Shown: in pieces, positions 45,742 through 56,335 of the stretch
How positions within the stretch are numbered: position 1 is the stretch's first letter
Layout of the letters: each line of letters begins with the position of its first letter
DNA from: Nemertoderma westbladi
Taxonomy: Eukaryota; Xenacoelomorpha; Nemertodermatida; Nemertodermatidae
NCBI GenBank assembly: GCA_032718475.1
Contig: JAUCBJ010007367.1
Location: forward strand, 1 to 61,970
Direction of reading: 5' to 3'
Length of the DNA stretch: 61,970 nucleotides
The notes under the pieces: generated by a model
What the model was told of the DNA's origin: nothing
What the model saw: only the letters and a program-made list of their open reading frames with translations
Databases searched by the model: none
Program-made: the position numbers and the translations under genes

Positions 45742-48700
45742 ATGTCTGACTCACAACAAACATTGTCAGATAGTCTCTTAGAGGGTGTTAGAATGAGTAT
45801 TAGACTTAGACAGCGTCTTAAAAGGATCTGTGACCAAGATCAAAGTATGGAACATCCCAGACCAAAGTCTAAGTCCCCTCCTACTGTGCGAAAGATCATC
45901 CCTCAAGTAGTAGTATCAGACCCTAGTCTAGTCCAACATCGTAGGTCTATCATAGGCACTCGAGCTCAGGTCAAGCGGGACCAAGAAGCAGCGGAACCGC
46001 AACAACCCGCGAGCCAAGAACTTACTTCTCAACGGCCTGATAGCTCCAGTAGTTCGGATACTGTTGAGCGGACGCCTGAACGCGGAGCGAAGATGGCGGA
46101 TAAGGTTTATGATGAGCGGCCAACCTATGAAGAATCAACCGACGCCACTTCTTCTCAAGAAGAAAGCGAAGTGACAGCAGAGAAACCGCATAAGAGGGAT
46201 GCCATTGACATCTATCTGTCAGACTATCAACGTTTCTTGGGAGATGAAGAGTTGAGGAGAAGGCTAGATGGACTTAGCCCTAATAGTGAAGGAGCACAGC
46301 GTGTGCTTGACGCCATCGACGTGGATAGGTTAGCGGCGAACCAAGCTAAATTCGATGAACAACTCCGCATCGCTAAGGTTCAAGAAGAACAAGTAAGGAA
46401 AAAACGTATAGAAGACAGAAAGATAGCAGCAGTGGCAGAGGCAGAAAGAAAAGCGACCTTGGCAGGAGCAGCGGCAGAGGCAAAAGCGGCAGCAGCAGAA
46501 GCAGCGGCAGAGGCAAAAGCGGCAGCAGCAGAAGCAGCGGCAGAGGCAAAAGCGGCAGCGGCAGAGGTAAAAGCGGCAGCGGTGGCGGAAGCAGAACGGA
46601 GAGCGGCTGAAGAGATCGCCCAACTGGAGTTGGAAAATCTTCAAGAGAAGCAAGACGACTTCAGTAAACAGTTAACAGCTAGTAATATGCAGATGATGAA
46701 TCGATCTACTCCCAAAAGACAGGGTTATACATCATCTGAGGAAGGCGATACCACCGATACTGAAGGCAAAGGAAATCGATCTCGCCTAAGCAGACGTAAA
46801 AGAACATCCCACCGTCAAAAATTGCCTGATTTGCCTCCAGCTGTTAGAAGGCAACTAAATAACACCAACTTAGGTAGTACAGAACCCACAGACCAAATAA
46901 TTACAATAGAGAGACTCCCTACTATAGTAGATGAGCCCGAAATAGTTAGGTCTGTTCCCGAAACCACCCTTTCGGTCGTAGAGACACCTGTACTCCCTGA
47001 ACCTACCTCTCAATTCCCTTTGCACAGCACTAAGCTACCTGTGCCCAGCAGAACAGCCCATGAGACAGCTCATGCCCTGGACTCCGAGCGAAATATTCAT
47101 GATTTGTCGCCCATTGTCCCTCGTCCGCCCGCTACAGCGTTGGCGAATCCCGCTTCGGCGGTTGAATGGGTGGATGAGAGACGACGGGGGATGGATCTCC
47201 TGCTCGGGCAGATGCAGGAGACTGTTCAGCAATTCAAGGGCACAGTAAGGGAAAGTAGGCTAGAGTTGCAAGAAGTGCAGCAAAGTATCGCGCTAGAACG
47301 CGATAAATTAGTAAATTTACAAAAGGGTATATCACCACCCCCTGTAACAATGTGTCAACCCGTTAGGTCTGAAGTATCCCATGCGCAAGGTGTGGAGCCT
47401 ACACGCATCTATACTGCTAGCGAAGTAGAAACTCCTATAGTAAACCCTATTAAGGGTAATTATAAACCTGTTGATAATGATATCTCATCTAGACTTGATA
47501 ATAATCCGAGAAACTTATATACCGATAATTCTCTATTCAATAATGCGATGGCTCAAGAAAGTTTTACACGCCAAATGGCTAGAACCGAAGCCCGACAAGC
47601 GGTAAAGGTTGGAGAGATCGTCAAGTTCAATGGAGATGAGATGAAATGGTTACCTTTTAATGAATATTACAAAGATAACATACAGAACTCTGTACTATCT
47701 AACGGAGAGAAACTTAGATTCCTCATCGAATGTTTGGAAGGACCTCCCAAGTCAATGGCGTTAAAATTTATTGGACATCCAGATGGATTAAGACAAGTTT
47801 GGGATACACTAAACATCAGGTATGGTAATAGGACTAACATAGCTAGGTATTTATATGCAAAATTAATGGCGCCCCGAAAGTTTCTTAGCAGCGGGATTAT
47901 AGAGTTTTCCGATGAGATTCAGGAGATCTGTAGACAACTAGATTGGTTAGGTAAGTCTCATGAATATCAGAATTCTATGGTTGTAGGAGCCTTAGCATCT
48001 ACTTTGCCCAAGGGTGGAGTAGGTACACGCTGGGACAAGAAAGTGTTATATATGATGGAACAACAACGACGAGACCCTACCATGGCTGATCTCATGTCAT
48101 TCTTAGATGGAGAAGTGAAATTACAGCTCCTAAGGCAGTCCAGAGAGAAGACACTGGAAAACAAGGTAAGTGAGAAACCCGTTTCTAGGAGAAGGGTAAC
48201 ACCAGTGTGTTATACAGACGACGGCGAAAGCCAGACTTCTCAAGGAGAGGATAGCGGGAAAGACACTGAAAGATCTTATTATGTCAATAAAACGCCTAAA
48301 GACCAGGTAAGTAAATTCAAGTCTCGAACCAATGACAGGAGAGAACAGGTAAGAAAAACTCCTCCTACGTCTCCCAAGAGAATTCGGGTGAGAAAGCCCG
48401 AGGAAAGAACGAACGTGCACCACACAGCACATGTTAAAGTAAGTAACATCAAGCCCAAATGTGTGCTGTGCGATGGGCCCCACCGTTTAAGTGCGTGTGA
48501 TGAATTCCTGAGGAAATCACTAAAGGACAGACGTGAAGTCATGTGGGATAAGCGGTTGTGTTATAATTGCCTCAGACGAGGACACCAACGGCGAACCTGT
48601 TACTCCGACGTAAGGTGTGCAAAGTGCGGCGCAAAACATCATATCTTGTTGCACACGGAATTCGAACGAAACAGCCTGAGTCAGGTAAGTGAGTCCGAAC

Positions 48701-50202
48701 TACATGTCCAATTCAGTGATGTGAACGACACTGACCAATATTCTGAGATGGAAGGATTCTATACGGACGAATTCTCCGACCAAAACGAATCCTGTTACTT
48801 AATAAACACCACCGCAGTGTATCGAGCACTCATGTATGAGAAAGAAACAGACAGCGACCTCACCCTAACTACTTCAGATCAACAACAATCTTGGAAAGCG
48901 CCAACTTCAAATGTAGGAATCCGAGAATTTCCTGTAGTCCAGTTACGGGTCCACGGACCTCAGAAGAGCTATATAGTGAACGCCCTCCTGGACTCCGGCA
49001 GCACAGGAACATTCATCGATAAAGAACTAGCCGAAGACATCTTTGCTGGACAACCCAAGTTCCGAACCAAGCTAAACATGTCAGGGATCATGCAGGTTTG
49101 GAAATCTGCTGTGGCTGCCGACTATTATATAGGTGAGTTGTCCACTCCACAGGATAAACTAGGAGAACACAGTATAAGGTCAGTCAAAATGGTGGCAATA
49201 AAGAACTTCGCTACCACCCAAGTGGAACCTTATAATTGGGACGAAGATGATCATGCCCAACAACTTAACATTCCTAGATTCGACACCGATTATCCTGGAG
49301 TACAAATATTAATCGGTCAAAACGCGCATGAGGCGCTGGAGACATTGGAGAAACGACCTGCTCAACCGCAACCACTTCAGACCTATGCGGTAAGAACTAG
49401 AGTAGGTTGGTACCTTACTGGACCTTCCCGAAGAACGCTCAGAGAAAGACTGCTTCAAGATCGCGTCTGCCAGGTGAGTGAATGGGAAGATGATACTAGT
49501 GAGGGAGACGACCCAACTGAGGGAACACCATACTCCTCAGATAATGACGATATTAGCTCCAATGTAGATCAATGGAGATATTGCCCCAAGAAGTTTAATC
49601 CAACTGACATCGCTTCCAGAGGAGCAACTCCTCAAGAACTGACAGATACTACAGACCGGTTAGGTGAACCCGACTTCCTGAGTAAGGAGGATGAATGGCC
49701 TCCCCATCTTACTCCGACTGAGATTAGACCAGCCAAGGGAGCGGAGAAAGTCAAACCTAAAACCCGGACGGGTGGATCGGAGTTATTTGAACCCGGGATA
49801 GATCTGTCGGTATTACATATTGCCAGGGACGACGCCGTGGATCTGGACCTCCCCACCGCGAATGGATCCTTCATGAAGATCAGAGAGAGCGATTGGAGCT
49901 CTGGAACATCAGACGTCTCGCAGGGACTCTCACCTCTCCTGCAGGGAGCGACGGACCACTATAGCTCCTGGAATCGGCTTTGTAAGGCCGTCGTGTACCT
50001 AGAGCGATGTTTCTATCGTCACTATTCCAGGACGAAGAGGAAACCTGGAATTGTATTCGGGATGCAGCGACTCAATCACCCAGTCGGTCGTTTGTGTTTA
50101 CCGGAAGGGAATGGAGGACTCTCCGGAAACTGTGGAAGGCAAGATTCTCTTCCCACGACCACCTCCCTAATCCTTCAAACATCTAGGGACTCCATAACGT
50201 AA
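45742..50202 (+). CDS. BEL/Pao Gag-protease polyprotein, 1486 residues, reverse transcriptase deleted in frame
   Basis: Structural/processing polyprotein of the element. Order: charged N-terminus; an Ala/Glu/Lys-rich segment built from 33-bp repeats (about 243-280), likely helical; a BEL-type Gag core (about 625-795: VKFNGDEMKWLPFNEYY, FLIECLEGPPKSMA, IRYGNRTNIARYL); zinc-knuckle region with C907-x2-C, CYNCLRRGHQRRTC (940-953) and CAKCGAKHH; aspartic protease with LLDSGSTGTFID (catalytic D1084); protease tail (ILIGQNAHEAL). It then jumps to WRYCPKKFNPTDIASRG (about 1277), normally at the RNase H/integrase boundary of BEL Pol, followed by a DFLSKEDEWPP-type motif and SSWNRLCKAVVYL, then ends. 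RT, most of RNase H and the integrase core are missing without a frameshift. Six splice-donor-like sequences lie in the second half. Confidence 0.88.
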   Translation: MSDSQQTLSDSLLEGVRMSIRLRQRLKRICDQDQSMEHPRPKSKSPPTVRKIIPQVVVSDPSLVQHRRSIIGTRAQVKRDQEAAEPQQPASQELTSQRPDSSSSSDTVERTPERGAKMADKVYDERPTYEESTDATSSQEESEVTAEKPHKRDAIDIYLSDYQRFLGDEELRRRLDGLSPNSEGAQRVLDAIDVDRLAANQAKFDEQLRIAKVQEEQVRKKRIEDRKIAAVAEAERKATLAGAAAEAKAAAAEAAAEAKAAAAEAAAEAKAAAAEVKAAAVAEAERRAAEEIAQLELENLQEKQDDFSKQLTASNMQMMNRSTPKRQGYTSSEEGDTTDTEGKGNRSRLSRRKRTSHRQKLPDLPPAVRRQLNNTNLGSTEPTDQIITIERLPTIVDEPEIVRSVPETTLSVVETPVLPEPTSQFPLHSTKLPVPSRTAHETAHALDSERNIHDLSPIVPRPPATALANPASAVEWVDERRRGMDLLLGQMQETVQQFKGTVRESRLELQEVQQSIALERDKLVNLQKGISPPPVTMCQPVRSEVSHAQGVEPTRIYTASEVETPIVNPIKGNYKPVDNDISSRLDNNPRNLYTDNSLFNNAMAQESFTRQMARTEARQAVKVGEIVKFNGDEMKWLPFNEYYKDNIQNSVLSNGEKLRFLIECLEGPPKSMALKFIGHPDGLRQVWDTLNIRYGNRTNIARYLYAKLMAPRKFLSSGIIEFSDEIQEICRQLDWLGKSHEYQNSMVVGALASTLPKGGVGTRWDKKVLYMMEQQRRDPTMADLMSFLDGEVKLQLLRQSREKTLENKVSEKPVSRRRVTPVCYTDDGESQTSQGEDSGKDTERSYYVNKTPKDQVSKFKSRTNDRREQVRKTPPTSPKRIRVRKPEERTNVHHTAHVKVSNIKPKCVLCDGPHRLSACDEFLRKSLKDRREVMWDKRLCYNCLRRGHQRRTCYSDVRCAKCGAKHHILLHTEFERNSLSQVSESELHVQFSDVNDTDQYSEMEGFYTDEFSDQNESCYLINTTAVYRALMYEKETDSDLTLTTSDQQQSWKAPTSNVGIREFPVVQLRVHGPQKSYIVNALLDSGSTGTFIDKELAEDIFAGQPKFRTKLNMSGIMQVWKSAVAADYYIGELSTPQDKLGEHSIRSVKMVAIKNFATTQVEPYNWDEDDHAQQLNIPRFDTDYPGVQILIGQNAHEALETLEKRPAQPQPLQTYAVRTRVGWYLTGPSRRTLRERLLQDRVCQVSEWEDDTSEGDDPTEGTPYSSDNDDISSNVDQWRYCPKKFNPTDIASRGATPQELTDTTDRLGEPDFLSKEDEWPPHLTPTEIRPAKGAEKVKPKTRTGGSELFEPGIDLSVLHIARDDAVDLDLPTANGSFMKIRESDWSSGTSDVSQGLSPLLQGATDHYSSWNRLCKAVVYLERCFYRHYSRTKRKPGIVFGMQRLNHPVGRLCLPEGNGGLSGNCGRQDSLPTTTSLILQTSRDSIT

Positions 50203-51871
50203 CAACATATGGAGTGGGTGTGTGACTCTATTATTTTATATTATTTTATTATTTTATATTTCTGTATGTATTACTATGTAATTTTATTATAATCGTTTTA
50301 TTTAATTTAGTAGAATATTATTTAGCGATTATTTAGTAGAATAGTGCAATATATTCGTGTTTATTGCGTACGTAATTACTTATATTATATTTAGTGTGAC
50401 GGTGAGAAACAAGTATTTTTCTCTTTCCTTACTGTCCGTGTTATATTATAAATACGTAACTACAGTAAGATGAAATGTCCGTACTTATTAAAGTACAATA
50501 AAGCCACTACTATATTCAAGTATTATTGGTAGGCAGAGTATTAGGAATGCAAAGTTCAGATCCTCGTGTCTCGGCTAAACCAAGCTCTGGGTAGACCTTG
50601 GAAACGACTTGCCTCTTCACACTGACATTGCTTCGTGCGATATTGCTCTCATACCGTATATTAAATAATACATATAGTAGCGTGATGTCCCTCTAACAGT
50701 AGCGTGAAACGCAAATAAATCTGTTAAATCTTTTGACCATCTGTAATTCTAGTCGATTAAGATATCGCGGCACCCACCGATATACTTGAAAGACAAATTC
50801 TAGAATCAGTGGTTAACGTCCCCAGACAAGTTCTGGAATAAATCGGTGCCCATCTCAAATATTAATTATTTAATATTTGCAAATCTAATAAATCAAAATC
50901 TGTAAAATTCAAATCCTTCAACAATTCTAGTCAATTAAGACATCGTAGCATTTACCGATATTCTTAAAAAGACAATTTTCATAGAATTAAGGATCTTGTG
51001 TCCCCAGACATGTTCTAGAATCAAAACATGTCAATTTAATTATCAAATAATAAAATTTCAGGGAATAAATTTAAATTCATGCCTTTTAATGAATTTAATA
51101 AATTGCCATTTTTACGCAATTTATAACATTCCCAAAATTCCATTAATTAATAGATCAAGGGAGCGGAGATTTATCTTCTTATGCGTATGAGTGTGCGAAA
51201 GTCTCCCCAACATAGTCAATAGCCGATAAAATTCATAAAGCCATGTATAAAACAGGACATTGACCATTAAAGAATTACTATTAAATAACATCCCAGATCT
51301 GTATGCATTGGAATTACCCTAATTCTACCGCTAGCTTTGCATAATGTCACCATAGCAACAACCACGCTAGAATTAGAATTGAGTAAAAGAACAATAGAAA
51401 GCTTGTCCCATTGAATAGCATAGGGAATAAATAGCGCACTGCTAGTATCCAAGGATACATGATAATAACGTGACATTCTGGAAGGCACTGACTAACGGAC
51501 AAGTGACCCGAGTGTGTGTAATTTGTGACAAGTTGTGTGTGTGGTATTTGTGAGTTTATAGGCGAATGTTACTACTAAGGTGTGTTTACAGTAGCGAGTC
51601 GCAATTGTGAAAGTAACCCTAACTCTCCAGTAAGAACCTGAGGTGTATCTAAGCCTTTGGGACGGACAGTCGAGTGACTTGTGCCGGTTGTCGTTGTCGT
51701 TGTGCAGCTACGTCGTTGGCGAAAGTACAGCGGCGACGACACATCGGCGCTGAGGATCTCGCACTGTCCGGGGGCTGATTGGGGTAGGCAGCGACGCTCG
51801 CTAGCCTAAATATAAACTCATTATAATATTAATAAACTCATATATAGCAGATATGACGGAGTTGATAGAAG
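50203..51871 (+). other. BEL-like element, spacer between ORF1 and the second ORF
   Basis: No gene. Two diverged direct repeats of about 100 bp start at 50747 and 50930 (TCTAGTC(G/A)ATTAAGA, GTCCCCAGACA(A/T)GTTCT). 51680-51790 is GC-richer (GTCGTTGTCGTTGTGC). Rest AT-rich. Confidence 0.65.
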
Positions 51872-52798
51872 ATGGTCTTGGTATCAGGGAGCGATATACT
51901 CTACTTTCAAGCGTTTGTTGATAGCTTGATACGCGGAGATACTAGTCCAACTACTACGGAGGATGATGGTCGTTATATCGAACCTACGATTTCCTGGAAG
52001 TAACTTACGCGTGAATTGGACTATGGAAAATTCACCGCTCGCTATACGCATCGTAATGGTACGTATATGGACTTCTTGACTACTGGTCATCCTATTGATT
52101 TACACGACACCGACGATATAGACACCGAAAGGGAAATGGTTTTATTTAAATATCATACCCAGCGGAGTCGAAACGATAAATCGAGAATAGAACACGAGAA
52201 CTCTATTCGAAACAGACTCGAGAGGGAAGACGTTGAAGAACCTGATAAACGTCGCGATTTCAACGATTATCTAGAATTCCTAAGAGAGACCTATCTCAAT
52301 ATTGCCAGTCAACAAAACCTCGAAACTCGATATCCTCAAGGTATACATCCAGACCCTATGATGGAACTCAAACGGCTCTATTTTACGATGATGTATCTTA
52401 CCGCCGATCGACCGCTACCTGTCGTTCCAGATAGCTTCGAACAGATGGAGGAATATTGTAAAACTGGAGAGCGATCACCCGCGTTTCCCCTTCAAGACGT
52501 GCGTCTTTGGTATTATTACGATAAATGCCCTAGACCCAGCCAATAAACGGAAAGACATAAACATCCACGGAAACACAGTTGTGCTCGTTATATTTACTGG
52601 AGTTTCGAGCGAAACTTGTTTGACGTATCACCTATGCTCACTCGGCTCGAACGATCCTGGAGTAAACCTACGATCAGAGTCCCGGAATACTCGGTCAAAC
52701 CTCCTCATTCCTTAGTTGGACCTCAGACCTGCGATCCTGGTGGTGTCGCGGATCCTCGCGGACTGTATTCACTGTTCAAAGATCTAGTGCTACCCTAA
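51872..52798 (+). pseudogene. Second ORF of the BEL-like element, interrupted by in-frame TAA stops
   Basis: From ATG 51872 one frame runs for about 309 codons to the TAA at 52796-52798, broken only by TAA at 52001-52003 and 52544-52546; no frameshift. The middle block (52004-52543) is 180 codons, rich in charged residues (DTDDIDTEREMVLFKYH, EDVEEPDKRRDFNDYLEFL, LQDVRLWYYYDKC). The last block has RSWSKPTIRVPEYSVKPP. No homologue recognised and no signal or membrane segment, so it does not look like an envelope gene despite its place before the 3' LTR. Possibilities: a captured or lineage-specific ORF decaying in place, or readthrough. Clear Arg/Asp codon texture (CGA, GAT) supports former coding. 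Confidence 0.5.
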
Positions 52799-53425
52799 CA
52801 ATTAATCGGTAACACTCCGACAGCTAGCCGCCCATCTTACCTAGCCGGATTGTGACGCGGACACCTAATATCACTATCCAACCGTATGGTCGTCCCGTTT
52901 AACGCGATACAACCCTTCATCAAGGTGAAGGAGAGCGTTGTACGAAACGAGTTAAACGCTATTCTATAAAGATCAAAAAAGAAACCTGCGTTTGTTCAGA
53001 TAAACGTAAGTTATAACAGTAAGTCCAATCGATAAACGAATTGGCCTTATCTCAGTTCGATTGGGAAATCTCGAATCTCTAAGAAGATATCAAGCTTAGA
53101 AAACCCTATTCTCTGCGAGAGTTTTGGACGAACGTATCCCATGTCAAGCGGAGGAAAATCAGCTCGAGGAGAAGCATATCGAAATGGACGAGACACCGAC
53201 CGTAAACCCAAACCTTCTAATGCAATTGTATTGCACCCTTTACCCAGGAGTTATAGCCTTTCTAGTAAAGTGGCTCGCCCCAAAGAGAAAAGGACTCTTG
53301 CTGGCCTCGGGAAACTGCGTGAACGCCGTCCGCGCAAGGAAAACTAACTGTTTAGAGTATCTTTATGTTTTAGAAACTGTGATTTTTATATTTTATAGAC
53401 TGAAAATCCCATTTTCTGGGAGCGG
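52799..53425 (+). other. BEL-like element, 3' noncoding part and polypurine tract
   Basis: The same frame stays partly open (53141-53347, basic residues ending KLRERRPRKEN) but has a TGA and further TAAs before it. The element's likely polypurine tract, TTCTGGGAGCGG, abuts the 3' LTR. Confidence 0.5.
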
Positions 53426-54651
53426 TGTAAAAGCTTTTGCGGAATTGCCCGGTTATTTTTCCTTATTTTTCCCGTAAAATACTCTGTAGTTGGTTTAGTA
53501 GGCGTAAGAGGCCGTATTATTGCTGTATCGGTGTTTTTTAGAGGACCTAAGAGCTATTTCTTCCGTATGTATACTTTGGGGGACATGGTTGGTGATTCTA
53601 TGGCAATTCTATGACGCAAAATAGCTAGATCCTCTTGAAACAGTAGTTACTATGACGACGGTTAACAGCTGAGCTGTATACGTGTCGATTTTCTTTGTTC
53701 TACGGTGCCTCTCAGTTCAGTCAACCAATCAGAGCGTTTTTACTGTTCTTGTACAGAAATTTCCTAGAAATCACGCAATGCTTTATGGGCAGTGTTATCA
53801 TTCAGTCCTGAGCCAAGAAAGAACGGCTTTTGGAATATTTGTGCTTTTCTGCTTTTAGCCTAACACTAGTAGGCTTAATTATAAGGACATATATCCGTTA
53901 TCACACTGGTCACACTGGGTAACTCAATGGTTAACAACTTACTCAATGCTTGGCTGGTCTTGTCGTGCATACTTTTATAACATTATACTGCTATTTACTG
54001 TCGGTTATTCATTATATGGTTGATGAAATATTATATTTGGAATAACGAGAAATAACCCCGAAAACCCAATATTCTTGATATACCGAAGGTAAGAGAGACA
54101 GGTTACATATAACGATTGTGACTTATGTTAAAGTGGTTTGAAGTGAATCTAATGTTATCTGATAGACCCAACATGAGTCGGTCTGTGTTCCTTTTATATG
54201 TGACTAAAATCAGTGAAGATCGGCAGATCAGTGAGCAGTATTGTGCAGCATTGTGTATGAGTGAGACTGATAACGAAGCATTTCCTAAAGAATGCGCCAT
54301 ATATGTGAATTGTAACTAAGCCATATCGTTGCATGTAGTTTAAGTCATAGCTCTGTTTATATAGATAGAGCGCCACGTCCAAAAGGAACTGTTAATATTC
54401 CCCGAAGGTGAATAATATTGTCAGAGATTATATAATACTGTCAGTCGAATAATACATTAGGCTTACATAGCAATAAGATTAAGCCGTCGAAGTCAATCTC
54501 CCGGGTATATCCAGCGGGTGAATGATCGCGCACAGATTGGTTTCAACTAGTGTAGTGAATCAAATACTTGTCAGAGGCTAAAAGCGATTTATTATCTAGA
54601 AGACATCCTAATTTGGCGGGTTAAACTGCCAAAGGTCTGAAAGCGCGAACA
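53426..54651 (+). repeat. 3' LTR of the BEL-like element (1226 bp)
   Basis: Same ends and length as the 5' LTR; followed by TSD AACCC. Differences seen include GTGTACTTT/GTATACTTT, ACAAATAAC/ACATATAAC, and three within the GCAGTATTGTG segment. Confidence 0.95.
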
Positions 54652-54952
54652 AACCCAGTAACGTAACTAGTTAGTATTACAATTCTGGAATACCTAGTAA
54701 TTGGTTCGTAACCCCGTACGTTTGAGAGACAGTAGTTTTACGCTAGCGTTTAGATAAAAATAAGGGTTTTGTACGCTGCATAGCGGAGAATAGTTTGGTT
54801 ATTTACGCTTAGTAAATACTTTGGACTAATTTACGATAGGTGGTTATCTAAAAGTAGCGGGTTCGCAGGTTTACAGTAGTTGCAAGTGTGGCGAAGCAGT
54901 AATATTGCTGACTCCATTCAGCATGAGATCAACAGATTAGAGCAAATAAATC
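54652..54952. other. Spacer between BEL element and solo LTR
   Basis: Unique-looking 300 bp with no gene; ends in the solo-LTR TSD. Confidence 0.5.
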
Positions 54953-56128
54953 TGTAAAAGCTTTTGCGGAATTAGCTGGTTATTTTCCCCGCAAAGTACT
55001 CTGTAGTTGGTTTAACGGGCATAAAAAGCCGTTTGCTTACTGTACCGGTGTTTTAGTGGACATAAAAAGCCATTTCTTCTGTATGTGTACTTTAGCGGAC
55101 ATAACTAGCAATTTTATGTCGCAATACGCTAAAATCCTCTTGACACAGTGTAGTTACTATGACGACGGCTAACAGCTGATCTGTACACGTGTAGCTTTTC
55201 CTTTGTTTCTTTGTTCGGACAACCAATCAGAGCGATTCTCCTGTTATTTGTACAGAAACCTCCGGGAAATCGCGCAATGCATTATTGTTTATGTTTACCT
55301 TTTTTCCTGATGCCAGAAGACCGGCTTTGGAATCTCTGTGTTTTCAGGCTTTAGCAAAACATTAGTAGGCTTGATCATAGAAACGTATAACCGTTATCAA
55401 ACAATACATACCTAATCAATACAAACTAATCACATATCAAACCAAAACACCGCATTTTTACTGCTATTTACTGTCGGTTATTAATTATATCAGTTGATGG
55501 AATGTTATTATATTGGATAATATCGCTGAATAATCAGAAACCCCAATCTTCTTGATATACTGAAGGTTAGAGAGACCAGTTACATATAACAATTGCGACT
55601 TACATTATATTGGTTTTGGAGTGAATCTAATGCTATTTCATAGGCACTACATGAGTCAGTGGTTGTTCTCTTTATATGTGACTAAAATTAGTGAAGGTCG
55701 GCAGATCGGTGTGCACCATTGTGCGGTAGTGTGTATGATTGTGACTGATAACGAAGCATCTCCTAAAGAATGTGCTTTATACGTGAATCCATAGCCATCC
55801 CGTTGTGTCTAGTGTAAGTCATAACTCTGTTTACATATTTGGAGCGCCACGTCCTAAAGGAACTGTTAATATTTCCCGAAAGTGAATAATATTGGTCAGA
55901 GATTGTATATTAGCGATCAGTCGAATAATACAGTAGGCCTACACCGCAATAAGGTCAAAGCTTCCGAATCCAGTCTCCCGGGTATATCCAGCGGGTGAAT
56001 GGTCGCGCATAGACTGGCTTCGGCTAATGTAGTGTATCAAATACTCGTCATAGGCTAAAGTCGATTTATAATCTAGAAGACATCTAAATTTGGCAGGTTA
56101 AACTGCTAAAGGTCTGAAAGCGCGAACA
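54953..56128 (+). mobile_element. Solo LTR of a related BEL-like subfamily
   Basis: 1176 bp, starts TGTAAAAGCTTTTGCGGAAT and ends AAAGCGCGAACA like the full element, but is substantially diverged with small indels. Perfect TSD AAATC (54948-54952, 56129-56133). Left by recombination between the LTRs of an older insertion. Confidence 0.9.
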
Positions 56129-56335
56129 AAATCCCCCCTCTCATTCGCAATATTAAAATATTCTCACATTCAACATTGTTCTGCCCGACAAACTACATTT
56201 CTCTGTGAAAGGTGAACAATTGGAGTGTTAAGTCACCAACACTCGTATTAAATACCTTGGGAAGTCAAATCAGGTTTATTGTTTTGGTTATTTCCTGTTT
56301 TGGCTTGTGCTTAGGGCAATTAGCTTAAAAAAGTA

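Larger units (their letters stand above)
42305..54651 (+). mobile_element. BEL/Pao-like LTR retrotransposon, complete ends, non-autonomous
   Basis: 12,347 bp: 5' LTR 42305-43530, leader 43531-45741, ORF1 45742-50202, a second broken ORF 51872-52798, purine-rich tract just before the 3' LTR 53426-54651. TSD AACCC on both sides (42300-42304, 54652-54656), the 5-bp size usual for BEL. The LTRs have identical length and only about six differences by eye, so the insertion is recent. RT, most of RNase H and the integrase core are absent; mobilisation would need a relative in trans. Confidence 0.92.

Noticed and set aside
46330-46653. Antisense frame rich in Cys and Arg
   Set aside because: Shadow of the Ala/Glu repeat codons of the BEL Gag ORF on the opposite strand.
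51872-53350. Envelope gene of an errantivirus-like BEL element
   Set aside because: No signal peptide, transmembrane anchor, cleavage motif or cysteine pattern of envelope proteins is visible.
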